Source: UBA2206 sp049303905
GTDB taxonomy: Bacteria; Patescibacteriota; Minisyncoccia; Moranbacterales; UBA2206
Assembly (NCBI GenBank): GCA_049303905.1
Contig: JBAQNP010000016.1
Location: forward strand, 1 to 36,671
DNA length: 36,671 nucleotides
Reading direction: 5' to 3'
Part shown: piece by piece, positions 29,978 to 36,671 of the stretch
Numbering within the stretch: the stretch's first letter is position 1
How the letters are laid out: the number at the start of each line of letters is the position of its first letter
Program-made: the position numbers and the translations under genes
The notes under the pieces: generated by a model
Told to the model about the DNA's origin: nothing
What the model saw: only the letters and a program-made list of their open reading frames with translations
The model's database searches: none

Positions 29978-30463
29978 ATGGAAAATAACACTGAGAAAAA
30001 ATTAGAAAATCAGCAGTCCCAACTCGAGAAGTTAGCTTTCAAGGCTACTCATCACATTGGTTCACTTACCTCTCTTATTATCCACTCAATTTTCTTTGTG
30101 GGAATTTTTTCTTTAGAATTATTTGGTTTTAATTTTGATCAAATTATGCTTCTTCTTACTACTGTTGTTTCGCTAGAAGCAATTTATCTGGCAATTTTCA
30201 TTCAAATGACCGTGAACAATCAAGCACATACACTTAATGAAATCAGTGAAGACGTTGAGGATATCGAAGAAGATGTGGAAGAAATTTCCAAAGATATTGA
30301 TGAGATTAGTGAGGACATGGAAGATATCGAAGAAGAAATGGGTAAGGGAGATGAGAAGCTTGTTCAAAAACATCACTACAGTCAGGAAAGAATTCATCAT
30401 ATAGAATTAATCCTAAAAGAACTTCTTTTGGAAGTTCGTGAATTAAAAGATAAACACAAATAA
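29978..30463 (+). CDS. DUF1003-like membrane protein with acidic coiled coil
   Basis: A 161-residue protein with two adjacent membrane segments (SLTSLIIHSIFFVGIFSLEL and IMLLLTTVVSLEAIYLAIFI), as in DUF1003 proteins. A long acidic heptad-like stretch follows (EISEDVEDIEEDVEEISKDI and continuing), then a His/Leu-rich tail. It lies 21 bases after tsaC and is probably co-transcribed. The coiled coil is made of repeated 'EDIEED/EISED' units, likely expanded in place. Function unknown. Confidence 0.7.
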   Translation: MENNTEKKLENQQSQLEKLAFKATHHIGSLTSLIIHSIFFVGIFSLELFGFNFDQIMLLLTTVVSLEAIYLAIFIQMTVNNQAHTLNEISEDVEDIEEDVEEISKDIDEISEDMEDIEEEMGKGDEKLVQKHHYSQERIHHIELILKELLLEVRELKDKHK

Positions 30464-30467
30464 TTTT

Positions 30468-31235
30468 TCACTTTCTCACATTATATATTTTCTCAAATAA
30501 AATTCCTGCCGCCACTGCCACATTTAAAGATTCAATTTCCCGAGACTGGGAAATTTTTACTTTTTTATCCGCCAGTTTCATTATTTTTTCTTCTACTCCA
30601 TTAGCCTCATTTCCAAGTATTAAGCAAAACTTTTCTTCCTGAAAGATTTTGTCGTCCAGCGCTTCGCCTCCTAAACTAGTAGCAAAAATCGGCATAACTT
30701 TCTTTATTTCGCTGAATATTTTCAAATTATCATCTTTGGCGATATTTAACTTAAAGATTGCGTCCTTGGCCGCGCTAATTGTTTTCGCACTATAGATATC
30801 GGCACATTTTTCATCGATTATAATATTTTTGAGATCATAGGCTACAGCTGTACGCAAAATCGTACCCAAATTCCCAGGGTCATTAATGTAATTTAGATAA
30901 ATTATATTGTCCTTAAAATCAATTTCTTTTTCTTGTTTTTCAAAAATTGCGCAGATTCCTGAAGGGGTAGATAGTGAAGAAAAATATTTATTCACTTTTT
31001 CGTTAATCACAAAATAACCAGGAAACTCTGCGATTATTAAATCTAGTTTTTCATTCTCCTTCTCTAGCAAATCTTCACTAACAAAAATTTGTGCCGGTTT
31101 GAAACCGGCTTTCATGGCGTCAGAAATAATGATCAAATTTTCCACCAAAAACTGCTCCGAAGAATCACGAAATTTTTTGTCTCCCAATTTCTTTAAGAAT
31201 TTAATCCTCTCATTGTCTGTGCTTATTATTTTCAT
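30468..31235 (-). CDS. SpoU/TrmH-family RNA 2'-O-methyltransferase
   Basis: A 255-residue SPOUT enzyme with an N-terminal substrate-binding domain (RIKFLKKLGDKKFRDSSEQF). The three SpoU motifs are present: NDPGNLGTILRTA, LILGNEANGV, and SLNVAVAAGILF. These enzymes methylate ribose in rRNA or tRNA using SAM in a knotted fold. The N-terminal layout is like RlmB/TsnR-type rRNA enzymes; the exact target is unclear. It lies 18 bases after the RhuM gene on the same strand and converges with the DUF1003-like gene. Confidence 0.92.
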   Translation of the reverse strand: MKIISTDNERIKFLKKLGDKKFRDSSEQFLVENLIIISDAMKAGFKPAQIFVSEDLLEKENEKLDLIIAEFPGYFVINEKVNKYFSSLSTPSGICAIFEKQEKEIDFKDNIIYLNYINDPGNLGTILRTAVAYDLKNIIIDEKCADIYSAKTISAAKDAIFKLNIAKDDNLKIFSEIKKVMPIFATSLGGEALDDKIFQEEKFCLILGNEANGVEEKIMKLADKKVKISQSREIESLNVAVAAGILFEKIYNVRK

Positions 31236-31253
31236 ATTTTTAATTTTTTAAAA

Positions 31254-32258
31254 TTATTTTTTCTTTTTTATTTCTAAAATATTTCTTACTTCTCGATCAA
31301 AATCAGAAATATAATTTTTATCCTGTTCTCGACGATATTTTTCATACTCTTGCAAAGCTTTATGTTCGGCTTGTTTCGCACTCACCTCGCCAGCCGAATG
31401 CAATAGCTTTTTTTCAGAAATAGTTAGAAACTCATCCAGCTTATCGATCCAGTCTTGCATTTTCATCAACCGCCCACTGGAAGCTTGCAATTCCGCAAAA
31501 TCAATATACACCGATACAATCAAATTTAATTGATTTATTTCCTCCTCAGTCAAATAATTTTTTGCAACCACAATGTCATCAATCGTAATATAGTTACTCC
31601 TAAAGCTTGTGAGTCCCATTAGTGGTTTTTTACTATCAGCCCGCTTTGTAATTATTTCCGCCGCCGTATGTCCATGCACAGCATAGTGCATTTTGTTTTG
31701 CACGGTAGCAAAAAATTTTTTCGTCAGTTCTGCATCAACCTTATAATCAATGCTCGTTGCATAAATGTCAGTCACTTTCTGATAAAACATTCTCTCGCTA
31801 CTTCGAATATCCCGCACTCTTTGCAACAGCTCTTGAAAATAGCGCGCCCTGCCTCCGCCCTGCTTGAGTCGTTCATCATCCATTGTAAAACCCTTAATCA
31901 AATATTCTCGCAATCTCTCCGTTGCCCATTTGCGAAACTGCGTCCCCTGTTCTGATCGCACACGATAGCCGACGGCTACAATCATCTCAAGATTATAATG
32001 ATCTATATCTCTGGAAATGCCTCTGTTACCTTCTTTTTGAACTATTCGGAATTTCCTAATAGTTGGAATTTTATCTAATTCACCTTCATTAAATATGTTT
32101 TTTATATGTTCATTAACTGTTGGAACACTTACATCAAAAAGTTCCGCAATCAGTTTTTGTGTTAGCCAAACATTTTCATCTTCAATTCTAACAATAATTT
32201 TCTGCTCATCATTAAACATTTTATAAATAGCGATTTGCGGTTTTTTTGTATGTTTCAT
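31254..32258 (-). CDS. RhuM family protein
   Basis: A 334-residue RhuM protein. The N-terminal winged-helix-like part reads VWLTQKLIAELFDVSVPTVN. The central DHYNLEMIVAVGYRVRSEQG motif is diagnostic of the family. The LREYLIKGFTMDDERLKQGG region and a Fic/Doc-like helical C-terminus follow. RhuM was named from a Salmonella pathogenicity island and is common in mobile and defence regions; its biochemistry is poorly known. It appears to share a transcript with the downstream methyltransferase. Start supported by the family N-terminus; no strong Shine-Dalgarno. Confidence 0.9.
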   Translation of the reverse strand: MKHTKKPQIAIYKMFNDEQKIIVRIEDENVWLTQKLIAELFDVSVPTVNEHIKNIFNEGELDKIPTIRKFRIVQKEGNRGISRDIDHYNLEMIVAVGYRVRSEQGTQFRKWATERLREYLIKGFTMDDERLKQGGGRARYFQELLQRVRDIRSSERMFYQKVTDIYATSIDYKVDAELTKKFFATVQNKMHYAVHGHTAAEIITKRADSKKPLMGLTSFRSNYITIDDIVVAKNYLTEEEINQLNLIVSVYIDFAELQASSGRLMKMQDWIDKLDEFLTISEKKLLHSAGEVSAKQAEHKALQEYEKYRREQDKNYISDFDREVRNILEIKKKK

Positions 32259-32352
32259 ATTTTTATTTTAATATTTTAATTTCAGTGATATTATATCATT
32301 ATTCTACCATATCCTTCAAAACTGTCAACTCTCTCTTATTATAATACGGCTG

Positions 32353-32381
32353 TTGATTAAAAAATAAATTAGCGATATAGT
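32353..32381 (+). promoter_or_regulatory. sigma-70 promoter of the structured RNA leader
   Basis: TTGATT (32353-32358), 17-base spacer, TATAGT (32376-32381). The predicted +1 is near 32388, at the base of the first helix. Confidence 0.65.
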
Positions 32382-32387
32382 TATATT

Positions 32388-32552
32388 AACAACATTGCCT
32401 AAACTCATATCTCTGGATGTGAGCATGGCGTAATAATAAATCCTAAGTAATAGAGACGGCCTCATGGTCGGCACTTATTACTTAGGTCAGTGGTTCGAAA
32501 GAATTGCTGGGCATTTTCGAAAGGAAATGTCGCCCGATTCGTGAGGCCTTTT
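32388..32552 (+). ncRNA. candidate structured RNA leader
   Basis: Five helices can be drawn. CTCATATC/GATGTGAG is at 32404-32423. CCTAAGTAATA/TATTACTTAGG is at 32442-32452 and 32476-32486. CAGTGGTTC/GAATTGCTG has a GAAA tetraloop (32488-32509). GGGCATTTTC pairs with GGAAAT..GCCC, again with GAAA (32509-32535). A long-range 9-base pairing joins GGCCTCATG (32458-32466) and CGTGAGGCC (32540-32548) and competes with a local CGGCC/GGTCG hairpin (32457-32470). Four T follow. It sits 57 bases before the OB-fold gene, so it is a riboswitch-like leader or a separate small RNA. I recognise no known class. Confidence 0.6.
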
Positions 32553-32608
32553 GTGTACTCAAAATTGGGAATTAAATGAGTCCAAATAATTATTAATAAA
32601 AAAAGATT

Positions 32609-33142
32609 ATGAGCGATCAAAATCAGTCTTTGGAACAGACTCAAAATGTTCCAACAAAAAAAGCGTGGTATAAAAAATGGTGGGTAATAACTATCGGCGT
32701 TATTATTCTAATTGGTGTTATCGGTAGCTTTGGCGAAGATACAAATAAAAAACCAGCAACACAAGAACAAGGTACAGAAAAAACAACAGCTGAAACAAAA
32801 CTAGCAGAACCCGAGAAAATAGTTCCACAAATTACCGTAACTAGTGCAACCCTTTCAAAGGAATATTCTGAAAATGAAGTGGCTGCTGATGCAAAATATA
32901 AAGGGAAAATTATAGAAATATCAGGAAAAGTTACCAGCGTTGATAATGGGATCACGGATAATGAAATGATTGTAAAACTTTCTGATGGCAATTATGACTT
33001 TAGTGGGCCAATGTGTTATATGAAAGTTAGTGAACGTGAAAAAGTACTTGCTTTTAAAAAGGGAAATCAAGTGACTTTGATTGGCAAGGGAGATAGTGCT
33101 ACTATTGGATCTCCAATTTTAAAAGACTGCTTCGTGAAATAA
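32609..33142 (+). CDS. anchored OB-fold protein (tRNA_anti-like)
   Basis: A 177-residue protein with a cytoplasmic start, one membrane helix (WWVITIGVIILIGVIGSF), a Thr/Ala/Glu-rich linker and a C-terminal OB-fold of the tRNA_anti-like type. The latter has AADAKYKGKIIEISGKVTSV, MIVKLSDGN and GNQVTLIGKGDS. Similar domains occur in small anchored or secreted proteins whose ligands are unknown. The start codon has little Shine-Dalgarno and follows a 220-base structured leader, so its expression is probably RNA-controlled. A strong terminator follows. Confidence 0.7.
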   Translation: MSDQNQSLEQTQNVPTKKAWYKKWWVITIGVIILIGVIGSFGEDTNKKPATQEQGTEKTTAETKLAEPEKIVPQITVTSATLSKEYSENEVAADAKYKGKIIEISGKVTSVDNGITDNEMIVKLSDGNYDFSGPMCYMKVSEREKVLAFKKGNQVTLIGKGDSATIGSPILKDCFVK

Positions 33143-33152
33143 ATCAGCCTAA

Positions 33153-33192
33153 CAACAAAAACAGCGGCCAAATGACTGCTGTTTTTTTGTTG
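33153..33192 (+). terminator. intrinsic terminator of the OB-fold gene
   Basis: CAACAAAAACAGC (33153-33165) / GCTGTTTTTTTGTTG (33178-33192) with a T-run, 10 bases past the stop codon. Confidence 0.85.
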
Positions 33193-33239
33193 CTTTTTTC
33201 AAAACTCATCGGTCTGCTCGATAAAAAAAGGGTAGTGTG

Positions 33240-33326
33240 CGGAGGCGGTGAGATTCGAACTCACGGTGCCGGTTAAGACACGCCACCTTTCCAAGGTGGT
33301 ACACTAAACCACTATGTGACGCCTCC
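33240..33326 (-). tRNA. tRNA-Ser (GGA)
   Basis: An 87-base cloverleaf. The acceptor stem GGAGGCG (33326-33320) pairs with CGCCTCC (33247-33241), with G73 at 33240. The anticodon stem CCACC/GGTGG encloses TTGGAAA, so the anticodon is GGA. A long variable arm typical of serine tRNAs precedes the T-arm GTGAGTTCGAATCTCAC. The 3' CCA is not encoded (CAC follows), so a CCA-adding enzyme is needed. Confidence 0.95.
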
Positions 33327-33348
33327 GAATTATTAATACTAGACCACT

Positions 33349-33365
33349 CCCGCCTCTTCGGCGGG
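33349..33365. other. GC-rich hairpin upstream of the tRNA
   Basis: CCCGCC (33349-33354) / GGCGGG (33360-33365), 23 bases before the tRNA 5' end. I see no gene between here and 33461. Confidence 0.5.
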
Positions 33366-33461
33366 TGCGCCGATGAGGTGCAATGCGAACTCTCCAAAGA
33401 ATTAAAACGAGGCTTAACACCTCATTTTATAATCTAGCAGAAAACTCTAAATAATTCAAAT

Positions 33462-35924
33462 TTATTTCTCCATCTTCCCAATTTCAATTGTAGTCTTTAT
33501 CACTGTATCAGGATTGAGAGAAATTGAATCAATGCCTTCTTCCACAAGGAATTTGGCAAAATCAAGAAAGTCTGACGGAGCTTGTCCGCAAATTCCGACT
33601 TTTCTTTTGGCAATATGCGCTTTTCTAATCACTTGGCGGATAAGTTCTTTGACGGCTTCATTGCGCTCGTCATATACATGAGCAACTTTGGCGCTATCTC
33701 GATCCACTCCTAATGTTAGCTGAGTGAGATCATTGGAACCGATTGAAAAGCCGTCAAAAATTTTGGCAAATTCGTGTGCCAAGATAACATTGGATGGGAT
33801 TTCACACATCACATAAACTTCCAAGCCTTTTTTCCCTCGCTCTAGTCCATGTTTTTTCATTTGGGCTAAAACTTTTTTTCCTTCTTCGATTGTTCGACAA
33901 AACGGAATCATAATCTTGACGTTCGTAAGTCCCATCGTTTCTCGCACTTTTTTGAAAGCGCGACATTCCAAAACAAAACCATCCACATAATCAGCGTCAT
34001 AATAGCGTGAAGCTCCGCGCCAACCAATCATTGGGTTTTCTTCGGCTGGCTCGAAATTTTTCCCACCAATCAGTGTGGAATATTCGTTTGTTTTGAAATC
34101 ACTCATTCGAACAATCACGTCTTTTGGAAAAAAAGCGGCGCCGATTCGGCCAATTCCTTCCGCCAATTTATCCACAAAAAATTCTTCCTTATTTGGATAG
34201 CCTTGAGTAATTTCTTCGATTTTTCTTCTTTCATCTTTGTCTTTGATTTTTTCAAAATGTTTGAGCGCCATTGGATGGATTTTTATATATTCCGTGATAA
34301 TAAATTCTTCGCGCGCTAGCCCCACTCCGTCGTTGGGAATAAATGAAAGATCAAAAGCTTGATCGGGATTGCCGACATTCATCATTATTTTTGTTTTGGT
34401 TTTTCGAAGATGTTTGAGATTAGTTCTTTTGATTTCATATTTTAGCATTCCGTCATAAATCTTTCCCTCCTCCCCTTCGGCGCAACTAGCTGTCACATTT
34501 TGCCCATCTTTTATAGCATGTGTTGCATTTCCCACGCCCACAATACACGGGATTCCAAGTTCTCGACTCACAATGGCCGCGTGAGATGTTCGTCCGCCGG
34601 AATTTGTGACAATGGCACTGGCTATTTTCATAATCGGTTCCCAATCCGGATCAGTCATTTCCGTGACAAGCACTTGACCTTTTTTAAACTGGGCAATCTT
34701 TGCCACATTTTTTATCACATTAGCTTGACCTTGCCCGATTTTTCCACCCACCGCTGAACCTTGGCAAAGTAATTTTCCTTTTTGACGCAGAATATATTCT
34801 TCTAAAAAGTTTTTGTCTTTTTGCGATTCCACTGTTTCCGGTCGGGCCTGAACGATATAGAGTTCGTTGTTTCGACCATCTTTAGCCCACTCGATATCCA
34901 TCGGTTTTTTGTAATGCTCTTCAATTTTTGTTCCCCAAATGGCAAGTTGCAAAACTTCTTCATCCGTGAGTGCGAATTTTTTGCGATCTTCCATTGGCAC
35001 CAGGACATTTTGCGTAGAAGAATTTCCACCCACACTATAGATTAATTTATTTTCTTTGCTTCCCATCTTCTTGCCAATAATTGATTTGAAGCCGTCTTTC
35101 AATGTCGGTTTGTGCACGATAAATTCATCAGGCGTCACTTTACCCTTAACAATATTTTCTCCTAGCCCCCATGAACCATTGATGACTACCGCGTCTTGAA
35201 AACCGCTTTCTGTGTCAATGGTAAACATCACACCACTCACCGCTTCGTCTGAACGAATCATCTTTTGCACACCCACCGAAAGTGCAATCGCAAAATGATC
35301 AAATTTCTTGTCAACGCGATATGAGATAGCACGATCAGTAAAAAGTGAAGCAAAACATTTTTTGACTGATTCCAAAAGATTATATTCTCCGACAATATTC
35401 AAATATGATTCTTGTTGACCGGCAAATGATGCATCTACCAAATCTTCAGCTGTGGCGCTGGATCGCACTGCCACATCCACTCCGCCGGCAAAATGATTAG
35501 TGTGATCATCCTTATCCCAAGTGATGCGAAAATCCTTGTGTCTGGCATATTCCTTAGAAAGTTTGGCATAATTTTCCACAATTTCATTGCGCAAATCTTC
35601 TGGGAATTGAGCCGAAAGAATTAGTTCCCGAATCTGATGTCCCCGCTTGGCTAAGTTCACCATACTGCCAGTGTCTAAACCTCTTAGAATTTTTTTGATT
35701 TTTCCATCCAGATTATTTTCTGAGATAAAATAACGATAAGCCCTGGAAGTAATGGCAAAACCATTAGGCACTTTTATCCCTTTGCTTTTGAGATTTGAAT
35801 ACATTTCTCCGAGTGATGCATTCTTCCCTCCACCAAATTCAATATCTCCAATTCCGAGCTCCGAAAACCACAACACAAAAGCATCTTTTTTATTTTTCTT
35901 AATTTGTTTTTTTCTTTTTAACAT
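33462..35924 (-). CDS. ppsA: phosphoenolpyruvate synthase
   Basis: An 820-residue PEP synthase that converts pyruvate and ATP to PEP, AMP and phosphate. The N-terminal ATP-grasp domain has GGGKNASLGEM, AVRSSATAEDL and FAGQQESYLN. The central phosphohistidine domain has the catalytic His in GGRTSHAAIVSRELGIPC. The C-terminal PEP-binding barrel has GVGLAREEFIIT, FSIGSNDLTQLTLGVDRDS and the catalytic Cys in VGICGQAPSD. The length and ending fit PpsA rather than pyruvate phosphate dikinase. A Lys-rich start follows an AAAGGAAAAAC Shine-Dalgarno. It supports gluconeogenic flow, including to chorismate precursors. Confidence 0.95.
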   Translation of the reverse strand: MLKRKKQIKKNKKDAFVLWFSELGIGDIEFGGGKNASLGEMYSNLKSKGIKVPNGFAITSRAYRYFISENNLDGKIKKILRGLDTGSMVNLAKRGHQIRELILSAQFPEDLRNEIVENYAKLSKEYARHKDFRITWDKDDHTNHFAGGVDVAVRSSATAEDLVDASFAGQQESYLNIVGEYNLLESVKKCFASLFTDRAISYRVDKKFDHFAIALSVGVQKMIRSDEAVSGVMFTIDTESGFQDAVVINGSWGLGENIVKGKVTPDEFIVHKPTLKDGFKSIIGKKMGSKENKLIYSVGGNSSTQNVLVPMEDRKKFALTDEEVLQLAIWGTKIEEHYKKPMDIEWAKDGRNNELYIVQARPETVESQKDKNFLEEYILRQKGKLLCQGSAVGGKIGQGQANVIKNVAKIAQFKKGQVLVTEMTDPDWEPIMKIASAIVTNSGGRTSHAAIVSRELGIPCIVGVGNATHAIKDGQNVTASCAEGEEGKIYDGMLKYEIKRTNLKHLRKTKTKIMMNVGNPDQAFDLSFIPNDGVGLAREEFIITEYIKIHPMALKHFEKIKDKDERRKIEEITQGYPNKEEFFVDKLAEGIGRIGAAFFPKDVIVRMSDFKTNEYSTLIGGKNFEPAEENPMIGWRGASRYYDADYVDGFVLECRAFKKVRETMGLTNVKIMIPFCRTIEEGKKVLAQMKKHGLERGKKGLEVYVMCEIPSNVILAHEFAKIFDGFSIGSNDLTQLTLGVDRDSAKVAHVYDERNEAVKELIRQVIRKAHIAKRKVGICGQAPSDFLDFAKFLVEEGIDSISLNPDTVIKTTIEIGKMEK

Positions 35925-35939
35925 TTTGTTTTTCCTTTA

Positions 35940-36000
35940 TGTCATCCTGAACTAGTTTCAGGATCTTTTCATGAGATGCTGAAATGAATTCAGCATGACA
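35940..36000. repeat. REP-like 61-bp intergenic repeat
   Basis: The ends TGTCAT.CTGAA and TTCAG.ATGACA are inverted repeats. Each half also forms its own hairpin (CCTGAA..TTTCAGG and GCTGAA..TTCAGC). This TGTCAT...ATGACA palindromic unit is a widely scattered bacterial intergenic repeat type. Confidence 0.75.
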
Positions 36001-36109
36001 AAGTTTTTTATATTTGTTTATATTAAATTTATTTTATTTTTTTATTGTTTCATGTTTTATGTTACATGTTTTGTGAATTTATTATACCACAAAAAAATGA
36101 ACTTGATAA

Positions 36110-36165
36110 ATAAAAAGCTCCATACGAAAAAGTATAGAGCTCTGGATTGTATTCGCACAATCCAG
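36110..36165 (-). terminator. terminator plus second hairpin after the 36.2-kb ORF
   Basis: Minus strand: CTGGATTGT/ACAATCCAG (36142-36165) comes first. Then AGCTC.ATAC / GTAT.GAGCT (36116-36141) is followed by TTTTTATTTAT. It probably ends transcripts of the ORF at 36196-36498. From 36001 to 36109 I see only AT-rich sequence. Confidence 0.65.
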
Positions 36166-36195
36166 AAAGCGTTATGGAAAGATTTCCAATGTAAA

Positions 36196-36498
36196 TCATC
36201 CAGTTGCTGTTAGAATAAACCTCGTTGGAATACTTTTATCCAAGGAATATTCGTAACTCGACTGATTGTTGAGTACCGGCTCATAATCTCTGGGGAATGG
36301 GTAAGGATACAAAAGCGCTCCGTAGCCATGAGATAAATTTAGACTAGCGCTTACTGTATATTTTTTTCGCCACATCTCATGTTCATTTTCAAGATGCAAC
36401 CCTACCGCTTCGTACTGATGAAAGGGAATATTTGGAGGTGCATTAAAGCTCCAAACAGCCATGTTTTTTTGTTGCGTTCGACTGAAATATTTCAACAC
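36196..36498 (-). CDS. unidentified ORF of about 100 residues
   Basis: An open frame starting at GTG 36498. The translation contains NMAVWSFNAPPNIPFHQYEA and YGALLYPYPFPRDYEPVL and is rich in aromatic residues and proline. The frame stays open for ~30 more codons upstream (…IESIFFAYLFPVNARE), without ATG, so the true start is uncertain. No Shine-Dalgarno is visible. Its base composition is higher in GC than its surroundings. It may be a remnant of a larger gene or a real small protein. A terminator-like hairpin follows at 36110-36141, which supports transcription. Confidence 0.4.
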   Translation of the reverse strand: MLKYFSRTQQKNMAVWSFNAPPNIPFHQYEAVGLHLENEHEMWRKKYTVSASLNLSHGYGALLYPYPFPRDYEPVLNNQSSYEYSLDKSIPTRFILTATG

Positions 36499-36583
36499 TT
36501 CTCTCGCATTTACAGGAAAAAGATATGCGAAAAAAATGCTTTCTATATTATTAACCAGCCGAGCATTATCGCTCCATTTATGA

Positions 36584-36623
36584 TATAATTACGGCATAAC
36601 AAAATAAACACAAAAATGCCGTA
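36584..36623 (+). promoter_or_regulatory. -10 box and dyad over the start of the edge gene
   Basis: TATAAT (36584-36589) without a good -35. A dyad TACGGCAT (36590-36597) / ATGCCGTA (36616-36623) then begins near +1 and includes the ATG at 36616. It may be an operator or a start-codon hairpin. Confidence 0.45.
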
Positions 36624-36671
36624 TGCAAACAAAAACAAATTTTCAAGTGCTTCCCATGGAAGTGCGCGCCG
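36616..36671 (+). CDS. 5' end of an unidentified gene (cut by window edge)
   Basis: An open frame from ATG 36616 to the window end, beginning MPYANKNKFSSASHGSAR. The sequence becomes GC-richer toward the edge. It is too short to identify. The TATAAT and dyad upstream make it a plausible gene start. Confidence 0.4.
   Translation, partial: MPYANKNKFSSASHGSAR

Noticed and set aside
32388..32552. tmRNA or RNase P RNA
   Set aside because: No tRNA-like acceptor/T-arm pairing, no peptide tag frame, and none of the conserved RNase P core sequences. The GTTCGAAAG stretch is a GAAA-capped hairpin, not a T-loop.
1..36671. CRISPR array
   Set aside because: No regularly spaced identical repeats with unique spacers. 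The closest case, 27491-27735, is diverged and has no spacer structure.

Overview
This is an AT-rich bacterial window (about one third G+C by eye). It carries short operons, many single-copy housekeeping genes and several small proteins I cannot assign. The Lys-rich N-terminus of RpoD, the compact genes, a tRNA without an encoded CCA and several families (glucosaminidase-like anchored protein, tRNA_anti-like OB protein, VUT transporter) suggest a Candidate Phyla Radiation (Patescibacteria/Parcubacteria-like) genome. That placement is inference; no rRNA is present to settle it.

Layout. 1-4.3 kb: an edge fragment that may be a transposase, a small secreted protein, a queuosine-precursor transporter, a membrane metallophosphoesterase, a PD40-type beta-propeller protein and an anchored lysozyme-like protein. 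4.3-8.5 kb: a copper operon on the minus strand, csoR - HMA/TauE/cupredoxin fusion - copA, with a readable sigma-70 promoter and a GTACCT...AGGTAC G-tract operator. 8.6-11.4 kb: a three-gene phenylalanine/tyrosine operon, pheA (no ACT domain) - tyrA with a C-terminal chorismate mutase - aminotransferase. 11.4-13 kb: two small unknown genes, each behind an elaborate leader: a promoter, a 32-codon ORF whose ATG sits at the predicted +1, a covarying stem, a terminator/antiterminator, a boxA-like motif, a long hairpin and a strong Shine-Dalgarno. 13-16.5 kb: rpoD, a MITE-like element, and dnaG with a palindromic repeat inserted in frame. 16.6-19.2 kb: an XRE-Panacea antitoxin, a RelE-like toxin and a PIF1-like helicase in one operon. 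19.2-29.3 kb: a defence island with a PLD-helicase, an Eco57I/PglX-like methylase, an AbiTii-like protein and an AlbA_2/HATPase regulator. The island's two transcription units carry near-identical ~100-bp promoter regions. 29.3-36.7 kb: tsaC, a DUF1003-like protein, a SpoU methyltransferase, RhuM, a structured RNA leader ahead of an OB-fold lipid-free anchored protein, tRNA-Ser(GGA), PEP synthase, a REP-like repeat and small edge genes.

How the parts fit. CsoR should repress the copper efflux operon until Cu(I) binds. The pheA-tyrA-aat operon would turn chorismate/prephenate into Phe and Tyr. It lies downstream, on the same strand, of a leader ORF with 10 aromatic residues in 32, which invites an attenuation model. 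The AlbA_2 regulator probably shares an operator with the methylase/helicase operon. The most novel material is RNA-level: the twin leaders, the boxA-hairpin-SD cassette, recurrent ACCCTG/CAGGGT inverted elements at start codons, and the multi-helix RNA at 32388-32552.
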